From positions 1 through 48,233 of the forward strand of contig JARDZW010000003.1 in NCBI GenBank assembly GCA_029240655.1: DNA of 48,233 nucleotides, written 5' to 3'. Below are positions 34,229 to 42,800 of this stretch, one piece after another. Below the pieces are notes generated by a model. It made no database searches. It saw nothing but the letters and a program-made list of their open reading frames with translations, and was not told where the DNA came from. Both the position numbers and the translations under genes were made by a program. Source of the stretch: Chloroflexota bacterium. GTDB lineage: Bacteria > Chloroflexota > Limnocylindria > Limnocylindrales > CSP1-4. Each line of letters begins with the position of its first letter. Within the stretch, counting starts at the first letter, position 1.

Positions 34229-35791
34229 TCAGACACCGAATATCCGCCGGCCGAACGGGAGGCGAAGGACCTCAGGGAACATGCCGGCCACGTCGAGCGC
34301 CCGACGGGTGGACACGAGGACGACCGCTGACGCAACCGCCGCCAGCAGCAGACTCGGGACCAGGCTCGGTCGGAACGCCAGCTGGACCGCGCCCATCGCG
34401 ATGGTCGCAAGCGCGATGACCCCATAGACCCACGCGTAGCGTCGATCGAACACGCTGATGCCCGTTCCGCGACGCAGACCGGCCTGCTTGAGCAGATTGA
34501 AGCCGATCAACGCTGTGGCCGTCGCGACCGCGGCTCCCAACGGCCCCCACACCGGGATCAGGGCGAGGTTGAGGACAACGCTGGCTGCGGCGGCGATCAG
34601 GTTGATCGCGACGGTGTAGCGGACGAGGCCGTACACGCGAAGAGTCAGACCATTGAACCCGAGCGCCACGTTCAGATAGGCAGCGAGCGACAGGATGGCG
34701 AGGTACACGGCCGAACCCGCGTAGCGCTCCTCGAAGAGTGCCACGGTGACGGGCTCGGCCACCGACGTCGTCAGCGCAAAGATGGGGAATGAGACCACCG
34801 CCATCCAGATCGCCGTCCGCCAATACAGCTGGGCGACGCCATCGCGTTCGCCACGCGCGAACAGCCGGGATGCTGCCGGGAGAAACAGGATGGTGAAACT
34901 CGAGTAGACGATCAGGTTGAGGTGGACGAGCGGCTGGATGACGCGGTACTCCGCGACTGCCTGCGCCCCCCAGAAGTGTCCGAGGATCAGTGCGTCCGTG
35001 GTCTGGAGCGCGATGTAAACGAGATCGGTCGTCAGGAGCGGGATGGTAAAGACCAGGATCTCCCGTCCCGGGATCAGGGCATCCCGCCACCGCACCGCCG
35101 CCAGGATCCCACGCGCCCGCAGGACGCGCAGGAGCAGCGCACCGTAGAGCAGCACGCCGACCAGGCCGGTCACGACATAGCCCACGGCCAGGAACGCGGC
35201 GCCGAAGTCACCCGCGACGAGCAGCAGCACGACAGCCAATCGAAGTCCTGGTCCGACGACATACTTGCGGACGAAGATCGACCGGGCGTTCGCGAACACG
35301 GCCAGAGCACCGCCGAGCAGGTTGTCCAAGGCCTGGATCGGAGCCAGAACGATCAGGATCGCGAGGAGCGCGGCCGCCTCCGTGTTGGTCACGACCGATC
35401 CGAGCACGGCGTCTCGGAAGCCCACCACGACCAGGATCAGGGCGAGGCCAAGTCCGAGGACCGTGGCAAGGACCATGACGAGCGTGCCCAGGATCCGCCG
35501 GTCATCCCGACGCTCGTCGTACACGGCAAGGAACCGGCCGAGGCCGCGATCCAGTCCGAACGTGACGATCGTCTCGCACAGGGTCACGAGCGATAGCGCG
35601 TAGGCAAAGGCACCGAATTGCGTCTGTGACAGGGACCGCACGATGAGGACCTGGACGAGCAGATTGACGACGAGCGCGATGAGCCGGCCACCAAGGAGGA
35701 GGCTCGATCCACGGATCTGCTTGGTCGTGGCGGTTCCGGACGCAGGGGTCGGCATGCCGACGCTGGCGGTCACATCATCGATGGCGGCCAC
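34229..35791 (-). CDS. Polysaccharide flippase (Wzx/MOP superfamily)
   Basis: A 520-residue integral membrane protein with about 12-14 helices. It starts with a soluble 25-residue segment and KQIRGSSLLLGGRLIALVVNLLVQVLIVRSLS, the usual opening of Wzx flippases. ATPFGAFAYA-like loop residues (QTQFGAFAYALSL) follow. It would flip the undecaprenyl-linked repeat unit across the membrane for the polymerase at 18900. The start is taken as GTG 35791; the only nearby purine run (AAGGGG) directly abuts it, so the start is uncertain. It heads the long minus-strand run, with a promoter-like element just upstream and the MTase/APH gene 4 nt downstream. Confidence 0.9.
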   Translation of the reverse strand: MAAIDDVTASVGMPTPASGTATTKQIRGSSLLLGGRLIALVVNLLVQVLIVRSLSQTQFGAFAYALSLVTLCETIVTFGLDRGLGRFLAVYDERRDDRRILGTLVMVLATVLGLGLALILVVVGFRDAVLGSVVTNTEAAALLAILIVLAPIQALDNLLGGALAVFANARSIFVRKYVVGPGLRLAVVLLLVAGDFGAAFLAVGYVVTGLVGVLLYGALLLRVLRARGILAAVRWRDALIPGREILVFTIPLLTTDLVYIALQTTDALILGHFWGAQAVAEYRVIQPLVHLNLIVYSSFTILFLPAASRLFARGERDGVAQLYWRTAIWMAVVSFPIFALTTSVAEPVTVALFEERYAGSAVYLAILSLAAYLNVALGFNGLTLRVYGLVRYTVAINLIAAAASVVLNLALIPVWGPLGAAVATATALIGFNLLKQAGLRRGTGISVFDRRYAWVYGVIALATIAMGAVQLAFRPSLVPSLLLAAVASAVVLVSTRRALDVAGMFPEVLRLPFGRRIFGV

Positions 35792-35810
35792 CCCCTTGCC
35801 GCGGTATCCA

Positions 35811-35840
35811 TTCGTACGCGGTCACGTAACGGACCGCCAA
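35811..35840 (-). promoter_or_regulatory. Promoter candidate for the flippase-led operon
   Basis: On the minus strand: TTGGCG (35840-35835), 18-nt spacer, TACGAA (35816-35811), about 20 nt before the GTG at 35791. It would give a very short leader. It is the best match in the 95-nt gap before the flippase gene; consensus fit is only moderate. Confidence 0.33.
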
Positions 35841-35886
35841 CCTCTGCCGACTCCCAAACGGTAGCGCGCTCATGTGGTGCATTTGG

Positions 35887-37185
35887 TCACCGACCTCGAG
35901 CACGACTGGCCAGAGCGTCACCCACCAGTTCCCTCACCTTGTCGGTGACCTCCTCCAAAGAGCCACCAACATCCACGACCACCGCTGACCTGGTGCGAGC
36001 CGCCAGATCCAGGTACCTCCTGCGTTGCTCCTCGATCTGCGCAAGCGGATGCTCCGGCTTGCGGCTGAAGAGGAGGTCCGGGGGTGCGTCCAGGACGATG
36101 ACGAGGTCCGGTGCCGGCAAGGCGTGGGCCAGGATGCCGCGACGCATGCGAGCAAGCCCCCGTGTCGGGCCTCCGAGCCGGGCGTCATAGGGATGCCGAT
36201 CGAAGAGGACCAGCCGGCCGCGCCGTGCGTGCCACCACCCGATGAGCCATCCGCGCCACATGGCCACGAGCCGCGTAGCCGTGCCGAGACCTCGAATGGT
36301 GACCCGCCCATGACCCCGCTGAGCCCCCCGCGATCCTCCACGAGGCCCGCCATAGAGGCCCAGATAGATTCCTCGGGTGGTCATCGGCGCTCCGTCACCG
36401 ACGGTCTTCGCGAGCGAGGACTTGCCGGCGCCGTCCGGACCCAGGAGCGCGACGGTCAGGCCCCGCCTGAGGAAGGGCGGCTCGATGGCAGCGAGGCGAC
36501 GAGCGACCCGCCCGCGGATACGGCCGATGCCGACCGCAAGCGGCGACCGTGCCGTGAGGCCGGCACGAATGCTGTGGGCCAGATCAGCCAGTCCACCGTC
36601 GCCGGCCGACACCATCTCGACGATCCGTTGCGGCGACCAGGCGTCGCTGAGCCCGCGAACGAACCTCGCGCCGTCTCCGTCGATGCGCGCGGACGCCGCC
36701 AGGAGGCGCAGGTTTGCCTGACGCCCGATCCCCCTGAATGGGCGATCCACCAGCTCGTGGAGCAACAAGGTCCAAAACGCGTCGTCCGGGCTCGGCCGTG
36801 CACCGTCCGGACCGTGGACGCGCCGCGCCAGACAGCCTTCAGCCAGGCTCGTGCGCCACTCCTGGAATGGCCCGAGATCGATCCGGGTGACGACGTCGAC
36901 TTTCGCCCAGGCGCCCGTCTCGCGATCGTAAGCAAAGAACGCACGATGAGTGCCGTGGCCAGGCTGTGGACGCTCGTGGAACCCGGCCACGCCGAGCGCG
37001 CGTCGCGCGGCGGGCAGGTCTTCAGGAGCGACCAGCAGGTCGTCCTCGTTGCCCGCACCACGATCACGAAGGCGGAGCCAACGGACATTGGCACGATCAA
37101 GCTCGCTGGACGCCCGGGCGTAGGCGCCAGGTGAGACTGGCGCGGATGCTGGCGTGCTCGGCACCGACGTCGGGATCACACGCAT
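35887..37185 (-). CDS. Nucleotidyltransferase-like + thymidylate-kinase-like fusion
   Basis: A 432-residue protein. The N-terminal domain (about 25-200) has VRWLRLRDRGAGNEDDLLV followed by GFHERPQPGHGTHRAFFAYD and WAKVDVVTRID. This is the pattern of nucleotidyltransferase-fold (MNT/NTP_transf_5-like) proteins found in surface-polymer loci. The C-terminal domain (about 240-430) is Tmk-like: P-loop LLGPDGAGKSS (248-257), LFDRHPYDARLGG and LVIVLDAPPDLLFSRK. It parallels the single-domain kinase at 27939. Start ATG 37185 is uncertain: no good ribosome site, and GTG 37179 or 37164 are alternatives. The ORF-track extension to 37332 is Arg-rich shadow. It may activate or phosphorylate a sugar; substrate unknown. 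Confidence 0.75.
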   Translation of the reverse strand: MRVIPTSVPSTPASAPVSPGAYARASSELDRANVRWLRLRDRGAGNEDDLLVAPEDLPAARRALGVAGFHERPQPGHGTHRAFFAYDRETGAWAKVDVVTRIDLGPFQEWRTSLAEGCLARRVHGPDGARPSPDDAFWTLLLHELVDRPFRGIGRQANLRLLAASARIDGDGARFVRGLSDAWSPQRIVEMVSAGDGGLADLAHSIRAGLTARSPLAVGIGRIRGRVARRLAAIEPPFLRRGLTVALLGPDGAGKSSLAKTVGDGAPMTTRGIYLGLYGGPRGGSRGAQRGHGRVTIRGLGTATRLVAMWRGWLIGWWHARRGRLVLFDRHPYDARLGGPTRGLARMRRGILAHALPAPDLVIVLDAPPDLLFSRKPEHPLAQIEEQRRRYLDLAARTRSAVVVDVGGSLEEVTDKVRELVGDALASRARGR

Positions 37186-37254
37186 CGATAGCCGCAGAAC
37201 AGCACGCCTCCTCCTCGTCCGGCGCCGTCGCTGGCTGGTCCGGAGTCGCGACGA

Positions 37255-37260
37255 TACAAT
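37255..37260 (+). promoter_or_regulatory. -10 element candidate for the second alginate-lyase-like gene
   Basis: TACAAT at 37255-37260, 46 nt before the ATG at 37306, in a 120-nt divergent gap. The -35 region at 17 nt (TGGCTG) is poor. Confidence 0.33.
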
Positions 37261-37305
37261 GCCGCGCCACGACAGGCCTGCTGAGGAGTCGAGGAAACCG
37301 ACGAG

Positions 37306-38496
37306 ATGGTCACGCCGACGGGATCGGATCACCCTTCGCCTCTCGCGACAACGGGCCCGACACGACCGCGCCGGCCGCGCTGGCTGTGGGCCGCCGGCCT
37401 GGGCGCCGTTCTGATCGTGGCGCTTGTGCCCGCGCTCCCCGCGTCGACTCCGACCGGCCCGGAACGTACCCCGGGGTCGCCTGGTCCTTCGACCCCGAGT
37501 GATCGCCCAACGACTCGGCAGCCTGGCTACCTGACGGATCCTGTCGGGCTCCGCCAGCGGGCCGGGCTCGCGCGCCAGGGGGTCGAACCGTACGCGTCCG
37601 CGATGGCCGATCTGCTTGATTGGGCGGAGCAGGCGGTCGACCGGTCACCAGACCCCGCCGAACGATTACGGATCAAGGGGACGGAAGGTCCATTCGTAGA
37701 GGACACCGCAGCGGCCTACGGGTTGGCACTGGCCTGGGCGGTGACCGGTGACGACACGTACGCGGAAGCCGCCGCGCGCTTCATCATGGCGTGGGTCGAC
37801 ACGACGGTCTCGACGGAGCGAACGTGTCCGGATGACGGCGCGTGCCAGACGTCTCTGATCATCAGCCGGACGGTCCCCGGTTTCGTCTTCGCGGCGGATC
37901 TCCTCGAAGGGTCGGCTTTCCTGACCGCGGACGAAGAAGAGCGCCTTCGTCGCTGGCTGCGCGACCTGATCCTCCCGACTGCCTCGGAGCTGGACAACAA
38001 CTGGGGTGACGCCGGGACGTTCACACGGATCGTGCTGACCGACTACCTGGGCGATCAAGCCGGGTTCGAGGCGGCGATCGGGAAATGGCGCGAGTTGATG
38101 GACCTCGTCGCAGCCGACGGTCACATACCCGAAGAGGTCGCCCGGGGCCGCGCCGGCCTGGGCTACACCCAGGAGGCGCTCGACTACAAGGTCGCAGCCG
38201 CCGCCATCGCCGACCGCCGTGCCGTGGACCTGTGGAGCTACGTCGGGGCCGAGGGCGGCTCTCTAAAACCCGCCATCGACTACCTTGCAAGGTACATGAC
38301 GGACCACACGGACTGGCCCTGGAGCGAACGCGTTCGGCGTCGCGCCCCGAGCGCCTTCTGGGAGATCGCCTACGCCAAGTGGCAGGAGGCCTCGTATGAG
38401 CCCCTGGTCGCGGAGCGCCGGCCGCACGGTCACGTGGGCCATTCCGCCGTCCGCTGGACCACGCTCACGAACGGCGTGCCGTTCGGCGACCCGTGA
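37306..38496 (+). CDS. Membrane-anchored or secreted alginate-lyase-like protein
   Basis: A 396-residue protein with one N-terminal TM/signal segment (WLWAAGLGAVLIVALVPALPA, about 24-44). An alpha/alpha-toroid domain like the alginate lyase family follows: GTEGPFVEDTAAAYGLALAWAVTGDDTYA, SRTVPGFVFAADLL, and ASELDNNWGDAGTF, the last matching SANNWGAYAG of the protein at 15681. It lacks the extra beta domains of that paralogue. Probable role is cleavage of a uronate-rich polymer made by the neighbouring locus; activity is not proven by the residues I can see. It starts at ATG 37306 with GAGGA about 10 nt upstream and converges on a small membrane protein gene with a 2-nt gap. Confidence 0.82.
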   Translation: MVTPTGSDHPSPLATTGPTRPRRPRWLWAAGLGAVLIVALVPALPASTPTGPERTPGSPGPSTPSDRPTTRQPGYLTDPVGLRQRAGLARQGVEPYASAMADLLDWAEQAVDRSPDPAERLRIKGTEGPFVEDTAAAYGLALAWAVTGDDTYAEAAARFIMAWVDTTVSTERTCPDDGACQTSLIISRTVPGFVFAADLLEGSAFLTADEEERLRRWLRDLILPTASELDNNWGDAGTFTRIVLTDYLGDQAGFEAAIGKWRELMDLVAADGHIPEEVARGRAGLGYTQEALDYKVAAAAIADRRAVDLWSYVGAEGGSLKPAIDYLARYMTDHTDWPWSERVRRRAPSAFWEIAYAKWQEASYEPLVAERRPHGHVGHSAVRWTTLTNGVPFGDP

Positions 38497-38498
38497 GG

Positions 38499-38768
38499 TC
38501 AGACGTGCGCGATGCGATACCAGCTGACGACGACGGCCACCATCGTCATCCCGATGACGAAGATGCCTTCCAGCGCCTCGTCGGGTCCATCTGGGAGCAG
38601 GTCGACCTGGACGACGAGGGCCGCGAACGCGGCGACCAGACCGGCGGCGATGCCCAGGCCGACCTGGAGCCGATTGACCTGCCCCTTCCGCGACATGATC
38701 GCGCGGGCTCCGACGGTAGCGCCGACCGCGGCCAAGCCGACGATCATGAGCACGACGACGTACTGCAC
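38499..38768 (-). CDS. Small three-helix membrane protein
   Basis: An 89-residue, very hydrophobic protein with three predicted TM helices: YVVVLMIVGLAAVGATVGARA, LQVGLGIAAGLVAAFAALVVQV and FVIGMTMVAVVVSWYRI. The start is taken as GTG 38768 (MQYVVVL); ATG 38747 is an alternative. The longer ORF-track form adds a Gly/Arg-rich segment unlikely to be coding. No family recognised. A perfect 7-bp inverted repeat lies just upstream of the start. It is convergent with the alginate-lyase-like gene and divergent from the propeller gene at 38888. Confidence 0.58.
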   Translation of the reverse strand: MQYVVVLMIVGLAAVGATVGARAIMSRKGQVNRLQVGLGIAAGLVAAFAALVVQVDLLPDGPDEALEGIFVIGMTMVAVVVSWYRIAHV

Positions 38769-38776
38769 AGATGCAT

Positions 38777-38792
38777 GGTACGACTTCGTACC
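38777..38792. promoter_or_regulatory. Perfect inverted repeat in a divergent intergenic region
   Basis: GGTACGA-CT-TCGTACC, 7-bp arms with a 2-nt spacer, 8 nt upstream of the small membrane protein start and 96 nt upstream of the propeller gene start. The spacing suits a dimeric repressor operator better than an RNA hairpin. No identical copy was noticed elsewhere in the window. Confidence 0.4.
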
Positions 38793-38887
38793 GCACGGAA
38801 CGATGCCGCCCCCTTCGCCGTGGCCTCGACCTTCACGTATCGCTCCGGCGCGCCTCCACACTGCCCTCCGGGCATCGAAGTGCGTTG

Positions 38888-40852
38888 ATGCGCGGCGGTC
38901 GTTGGCTCGCGGCGATCGGTGTCGGGCTCGTCGGGGTGACCCTGATCGCGATGTTCATCTTGACGCCGGATGGTCCGCGCCGGCCCCAAACGTCATTCGC
39001 CTTGCCCACGGTGTCACCGATCGCGGGTGCAAGCCGAGGCCCGCTCGCACCGCTCGAGGAGTCGGTCACCGTCGTCGACGGGCTGTACGACGATGGCTTG
39101 GACCGAGCCGTGAGAGCGCCGACCCGGCACAAGAACCAGAGCAAGCTCTTCTTCGCCCATGGGAGCTGGTGGGGTGTGCTGCACGAGCCGACCTCGCGAG
39201 AGGCTCGCATCCACCGGCTGGACTGGACGACGCAGCGATGGCATGACACCGGAGTCATCGTGGACGAGCGGCCGTATGCCCGAGCCGATGTCCTCTTTGC
39301 CGACGACACGCTGTACGTCGCCAGCGGGGGATCGAGCGAGTCGCCGGCACACGCGGTCCGGGTCCTGGTATTCACCTTCGATCCCGCGACGAGCCGCTGG
39401 TCCCCGGCACCGGATTTCCCGGTGGTCGTGAGTGAAGCCGGCGTGGAGTCACCATTGATCGAGCGGTCTCCAAGCGGCGTCCTCTGGGTGTCGTACATCG
39501 CCGCCGGACGTCTCCAGGTCGCGCATTCCCTGGACGATACCCACCGCTGGACGCCGCCCTTCCTCCCGAACGTGGCGAACACCTCCGTCCAGACCGATCA
39601 GGTCGGAATGACGGCCGTCGGGGACGAACTCCTTCTCCTGTGGAGCAACCAGAGGGACGAGTCGATCTACGCCACGAGCCACTTCGATGGCGATTCCGAC
39701 GACGCCTGGAGCGAGGTGATCACGGTCGTCGGCGGGTTCCTTGCCGCGGACAATCACCTCAACGTTCGGGCGTTGCCCGACGGTCGAGTCTTCGCGGTGA
39801 CCAAGACCTCCCTTGACACGCTCCCCACTCGTCAGCCCGGCTGGGACCAGGTGCTCCTGCTCGATCGCGCCGACGGGCAGTGGTCCCGTCAGCAGTTTGG
39901 CCAGATCCGCGACAAGCACACGCGCCCGATCGTCGTTCTAGATGCCGAGCATGGGGAAGCGCTCGTATTCGCGACTGCGCCCACGTCAGGTGGCGCCATC
40001 TACCTCAAGCACACGGGGTTCGATGACATCCGCTTCCCGGTCGGGCAAGGCGAGGTCGCGATCCAGGTGGACGGGCTCACCGAGATCAATGACGCGACAT
40101 CCACCAAGCAGCCGGTCGGGTCCTCGACCGGCCTGCTGGTCCTGGCATCCGACGATCCGACAGGCCGCTATGTGCACCTCGCAGCCTCACTCGGCGGGGT
40201 GCCTCCCGGACGGTCGCCGGGATCACCGCCGGATGGACCCGAGCCGGCGCCCGCCCAGCCGACCGACCTCCTCGTCGAGACCTACGACGCGTTCAAGGTC
40301 GATGATCCGGTCCAGCCCCTGTGGGACGCTCCGGCCTCACGGGCGAACGGAACGATCGCATACGTGCGGCGGGCGGATCAGGACATCGCGATCCGCCTCA
40401 GGACGGACGGGAAGGGCGAGTTACGACCGTGCCGCAAGATCGGCGCGACGGGCACGGGCACCGTCACGATCGCCGCGGACGTCCGCCTCGACGGTCAGGG
40501 CCCAGCGGACACCACGCTTCTCTTTGCGCGCGGTGAGGGGGCGGAGCTCGGTGGCATCCGGGCAGACCAGGAGCGGCGGGTCCGCGTGTCGAGCGGTGAC
40601 GGCCGCGAGACCACGAACGTTCGGCTCCAACGAGGTGCGTTCTACCGCGCGGAGCTGTCGCTCGACATCGATGCCCGGACCATCGACATCCAGTTGGCCG
40701 ACGCCGATGGCCGCGTCCTCGTCGAGCGCATCGGCCTCCCGTGGCGTGCCCCGGGCTCGATGGTGGTGGACGCTGTGTGCGTGGCCGCTCCGGGCGGCCG
40801 GGCAGGCCTCGGGATGACGTTCGACGACGTGCGGGTCAGGCGCTTGCCCTAG
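38888..40852 (+). CDS. Membrane-anchored sialidase-like beta-propeller protein
   Basis: A 654-residue protein with an N-terminal TM/signal segment (WLAAIGVGLVGVTLIAMFIL, about 6-25). A six-blade-type propeller (about 55-445) and a C-terminal beta-sandwich of laminin-G/concanavalin style (about 475-654, ending MTFDDVRVRRLP) follow. The propeller shares a distinct motif series with the protein at 44690: a K-x-F/W-x-x-G-S-W-W start, HLNVRALPDGRVFAVTKTS, DKHTRPIVV and ATSTKQ. Asp-box-like turns suggest glycan binding or hydrolysis, but no catalytic set can be assigned. The ORF-track start at 38771 gives no signal segment; ATG 38888 does. Confidence 0.78.
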   Translation: MRGGRWLAAIGVGLVGVTLIAMFILTPDGPRRPQTSFALPTVSPIAGASRGPLAPLEESVTVVDGLYDDGLDRAVRAPTRHKNQSKLFFAHGSWWGVLHEPTSREARIHRLDWTTQRWHDTGVIVDERPYARADVLFADDTLYVASGGSSESPAHAVRVLVFTFDPATSRWSPAPDFPVVVSEAGVESPLIERSPSGVLWVSYIAAGRLQVAHSLDDTHRWTPPFLPNVANTSVQTDQVGMTAVGDELLLLWSNQRDESIYATSHFDGDSDDAWSEVITVVGGFLAADNHLNVRALPDGRVFAVTKTSLDTLPTRQPGWDQVLLLDRADGQWSRQQFGQIRDKHTRPIVVLDAEHGEALVFATAPTSGGAIYLKHTGFDDIRFPVGQGEVAIQVDGLTEINDATSTKQPVGSSTGLLVLASDDPTGRYVHLAASLGGVPPGRSPGSPPDGPEPAPAQPTDLLVETYDAFKVDDPVQPLWDAPASRANGTIAYVRRADQDIAIRLRTDGKGELRPCRKIGATGTGTVTIAADVRLDGQGPADTTLLFARGEGAELGGIRADQERRVRVSSGDGRETTNVRLQRGAFYRAELSLDIDARTIDIQLADADGRVLVERIGLPWRAPGSMVVDAVCVAAPGGRAGLGMTFDDVRVRRLP

Positions 40853-40869
40853 GGATCAGACGCGGCCGC

Positions 40870-42033
40870 TCACGGCCCTTCGATGAACGAGGCATGGTCG
40901 AACAGGACGCTGCCGGTGTATGCGCCTGGCAGTTCGATGAGGAGCGTCGACGACGGGTCATCGATCAGGGCTGTGAATCGCATCGTCGCGACGGTCGGTG
41001 TCGGACCGATCTCGACGGTAGCGGTCCCGTGGGTCTCCTGATGCGTTCCCACCACGCGCAGCCGGATGGACCGCGCAGTCGATGCGACGGCGACGACTTG
41101 GACCGTGTATCCCTCGCCGGCCGTGATATCGATCGGGCCCTGCCTGAGGACGACCATCGATCCGGCGGGATCCGACGCAGTGATCTCCAACCGCAAGGAG
41201 CTTGCCCCCGAACCGGACAACGGTGCGTCGGTGGCCGCCGAGACCAGGACGCCCGGCGTCGCGGTGATCTCCCAGTGGTTCACGCCTTCTTCGAAGCCGC
41301 CGTCCCGGAGGCGCTCCGTGACGTCCGCGCGTGGCGAGCCCAGGCCCGGCGAGATCGACGGCCCGGCGGACCCGCCCGACGGCGCACCGGACGGACCGGG
41401 GCCGCTGGACGCTGAGGCTCCCGGTGGTGGGCTCTGGGACGGGGGAGCCGAAGCCGACGGTCCGGCCAGGATGGACAACAGCCTCTCACCGATGCCCGGT
41501 AGATCGACGAACAGGTCGATGATCTCTTCGGCTGCTTCGCGGTACGGCACGTCACTCGTGATCGACGTGTCCAGGGCGCGGTCGACGGCCGTCGCTGACT
41601 CCGCGTAGATGATCTCGAGCTGCGCGCCGACCGTCCGGAAGGCCGGGTCCATGCTCAACGCACTCGCGCGGTCGATGGCCGGTTTCGCCTGGGTGCTGAT
41701 GCGACGCAGGACTGAGGCGATCTCCGAGCCGCGCAGATTGGATCCGGCCAGGATCTCCTGCAGCTTCCGCCGTTCCTCGATCAACCGGTCGTTGATCTCC
41801 AGGATCGCAAGAACGTCAGCACGGCGCGGATCCGGAGTCGGCTCGGCCACGTCCGGAGAGATGCTCGGTCCGACGCGCGGCGTCCCGTCCGGCACGACCC
41901 CGGGATTGCCCGCGCCGGTGGGCAGGCCGAAGACAGCCACAGAGCCGTACAGCAACATCGCGATCAGGACCGCGACGAGTTCGGGCCCGGGCACGCGGGC
42001 GCCGATCCCCGTTCCAGCAGGTCGGCTCGTCAT
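40870..42033 (-). CDS. Membrane-anchored protein with C-terminal carbohydrate-binding-like domain
   Basis: A 387-residue protein. A TM segment at about 17-38 (LVAVLIAMLLYGSVAVFGL) anchors it. An alpha-helical region of about 100 residues (ADVLAILEINDRLIEERRKLQ to LLSILAG) follows, then a Pro/Ser/Gly linker (about 210-250). A C-terminal jelly-roll (about 260-387) opens with LRDGGFEEGVNHWEIT, the usual opening of CBM4/9-like modules. Function unknown; a wall- or polymer-attached sensor or scaffold is possible. Start ATG 42033 overlaps the upstream stop by ATGA. Its 3' end converges on the propeller gene with a 17-nt gap. Confidence 0.72.
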   Translation of the reverse strand: MTSRPAGTGIGARVPGPELVAVLIAMLLYGSVAVFGLPTGAGNPGVVPDGTPRVGPSISPDVAEPTPDPRRADVLAILEINDRLIEERRKLQEILAGSNLRGSEIASVLRRISTQAKPAIDRASALSMDPAFRTVGAQLEIIYAESATAVDRALDTSITSDVPYREAAEEIIDLFVDLPGIGERLLSILAGPSASAPPSQSPPPGASASSGPGPSGAPSGGSAGPSISPGLGSPRADVTERLRDGGFEEGVNHWEITATPGVLVSAATDAPLSGSGASSLRLEITASDPAGSMVVLRQGPIDITAGEGYTVQVVAVASTARSIRLRVVGTHQETHGTATVEIGPTPTVATMRFTALIDDPSSTLLIELPGAYTGSVLFDHASFIEGP

Positions 42034-42800
42034 CGAGCGACACGCTCCGTGTCTGGGCCGCCCACCGCCAGGGCGTCCTCGAGCTGACGGCCGGAGGCGC
42101 CGGCGAGACTTCCGATCGCGAAGGACAGACCGCCTTCCGAGTCGCTTACCACCAGGCGATCCTGGATCACCGTCGCGGTCACGCGTTCGAGCGAGCACTC
42201 GACGGCGACGACCGAAGGATCGCTATCCAAGGGGCCCATCAGTCGAAGGATCGCGCCGTGGCGAACGATGGCGTAGCGCGATCCCAGGACCAGCCTCGCC
42301 GTCCCGCCGAAGTACACCCCGGTGGCCAGGATCTCCGGAGGTTCGATCGGCGCCGAGGAATCGGGTGCCGTGGCAGGGAACCGCGACACGGGCGGGGTGG
42401 TAGCCAGCCGATCGGCCAGAGTGACCGGCGGGTCAGGCCGCACCAGCCGCGGCCGGGGCGGCGCGCGATCTACCGATCGCGGCTCCAGGGGGGTCATCAG
42501 TTCCGCCGAGGGCGGTTCAATGGCCTCCGCCGGTGTGGCGTCGGTGGATCCCCGTCGTCCGAACTCCAGGCCGCACGTCCCGCACCGCGACGGCCACCCT
42601 CGGACCGCCGTGTCGCAGGCGAGGCACCGTCCAGGGGGTGCCAGCGCCAGAAGCAGCAAAGCGATCGGGCCCAGCAGGCTCCCAAGGACGAGCCACGTCA
42701 AGGGCTGGCGACTGCGGCGCGTCGCATACCAGCCCGCCAACGGGCCGAAGACGGCGGCCGAGACGATCAGGAGACTGCTGATTCCAAGGAGGTCGTTCAA
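42030..42800 (-). CDS. Membrane protein with zinc ribbon and beta-rich C-terminal domain
   Basis: A 256-residue protein. Two TM helices at the N terminus (about 4-22 and 31-50) are followed by CLACDTAV-x6-CGTCG, a zinc-ribbon-like CxxC pair. A Pro-rich linker (about 80-150) and a C-terminal beta-rich domain of about 90 residues (VYFGGTARLVLGSRYAIVRHGAILRL) follow. I prefer TTG 42800 as start, because the upstream extension to ATG 42893 uses AT-ending codons (aaa, gta, tta) unlike the rest of the gene. Neither start has a clear ribosome site. No family recognised with confidence. It is coupled to the next gene by ATGA, so the two probably work together at the membrane. Confidence 0.6.
   Translation of the reverse strand: MNDLLGISSLLIVSAAVFGPLAGWYATRRSRQPLTWLVLGSLLGPIALLLLALAPPGRCLACDTAVRGWPSRCGTCGLEFGRRGSTDATPAEAIEPPSAELMTPLEPRSVDRAPPRPRLVRPDPPVTLADRLATTPPVSRFPATAPDSSAPIEPPEILATGVYFGGTARLVLGSRYAIVRHGAILRLMGPLDSDPSVVAVECSLERVTATVIQDRLVVSDSEGGLSFAIGSLAGASGRQLEDALAVGGPDTERVAR

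Noticed and set aside
36025-37134. 369-residue plus-strand ORF opposite the nucleotidyltransferase/Tmk-like fusion
   Set aside because: No recognisable motifs; the minus strand carries intact P-loop and nucleotidyltransferase patterns.
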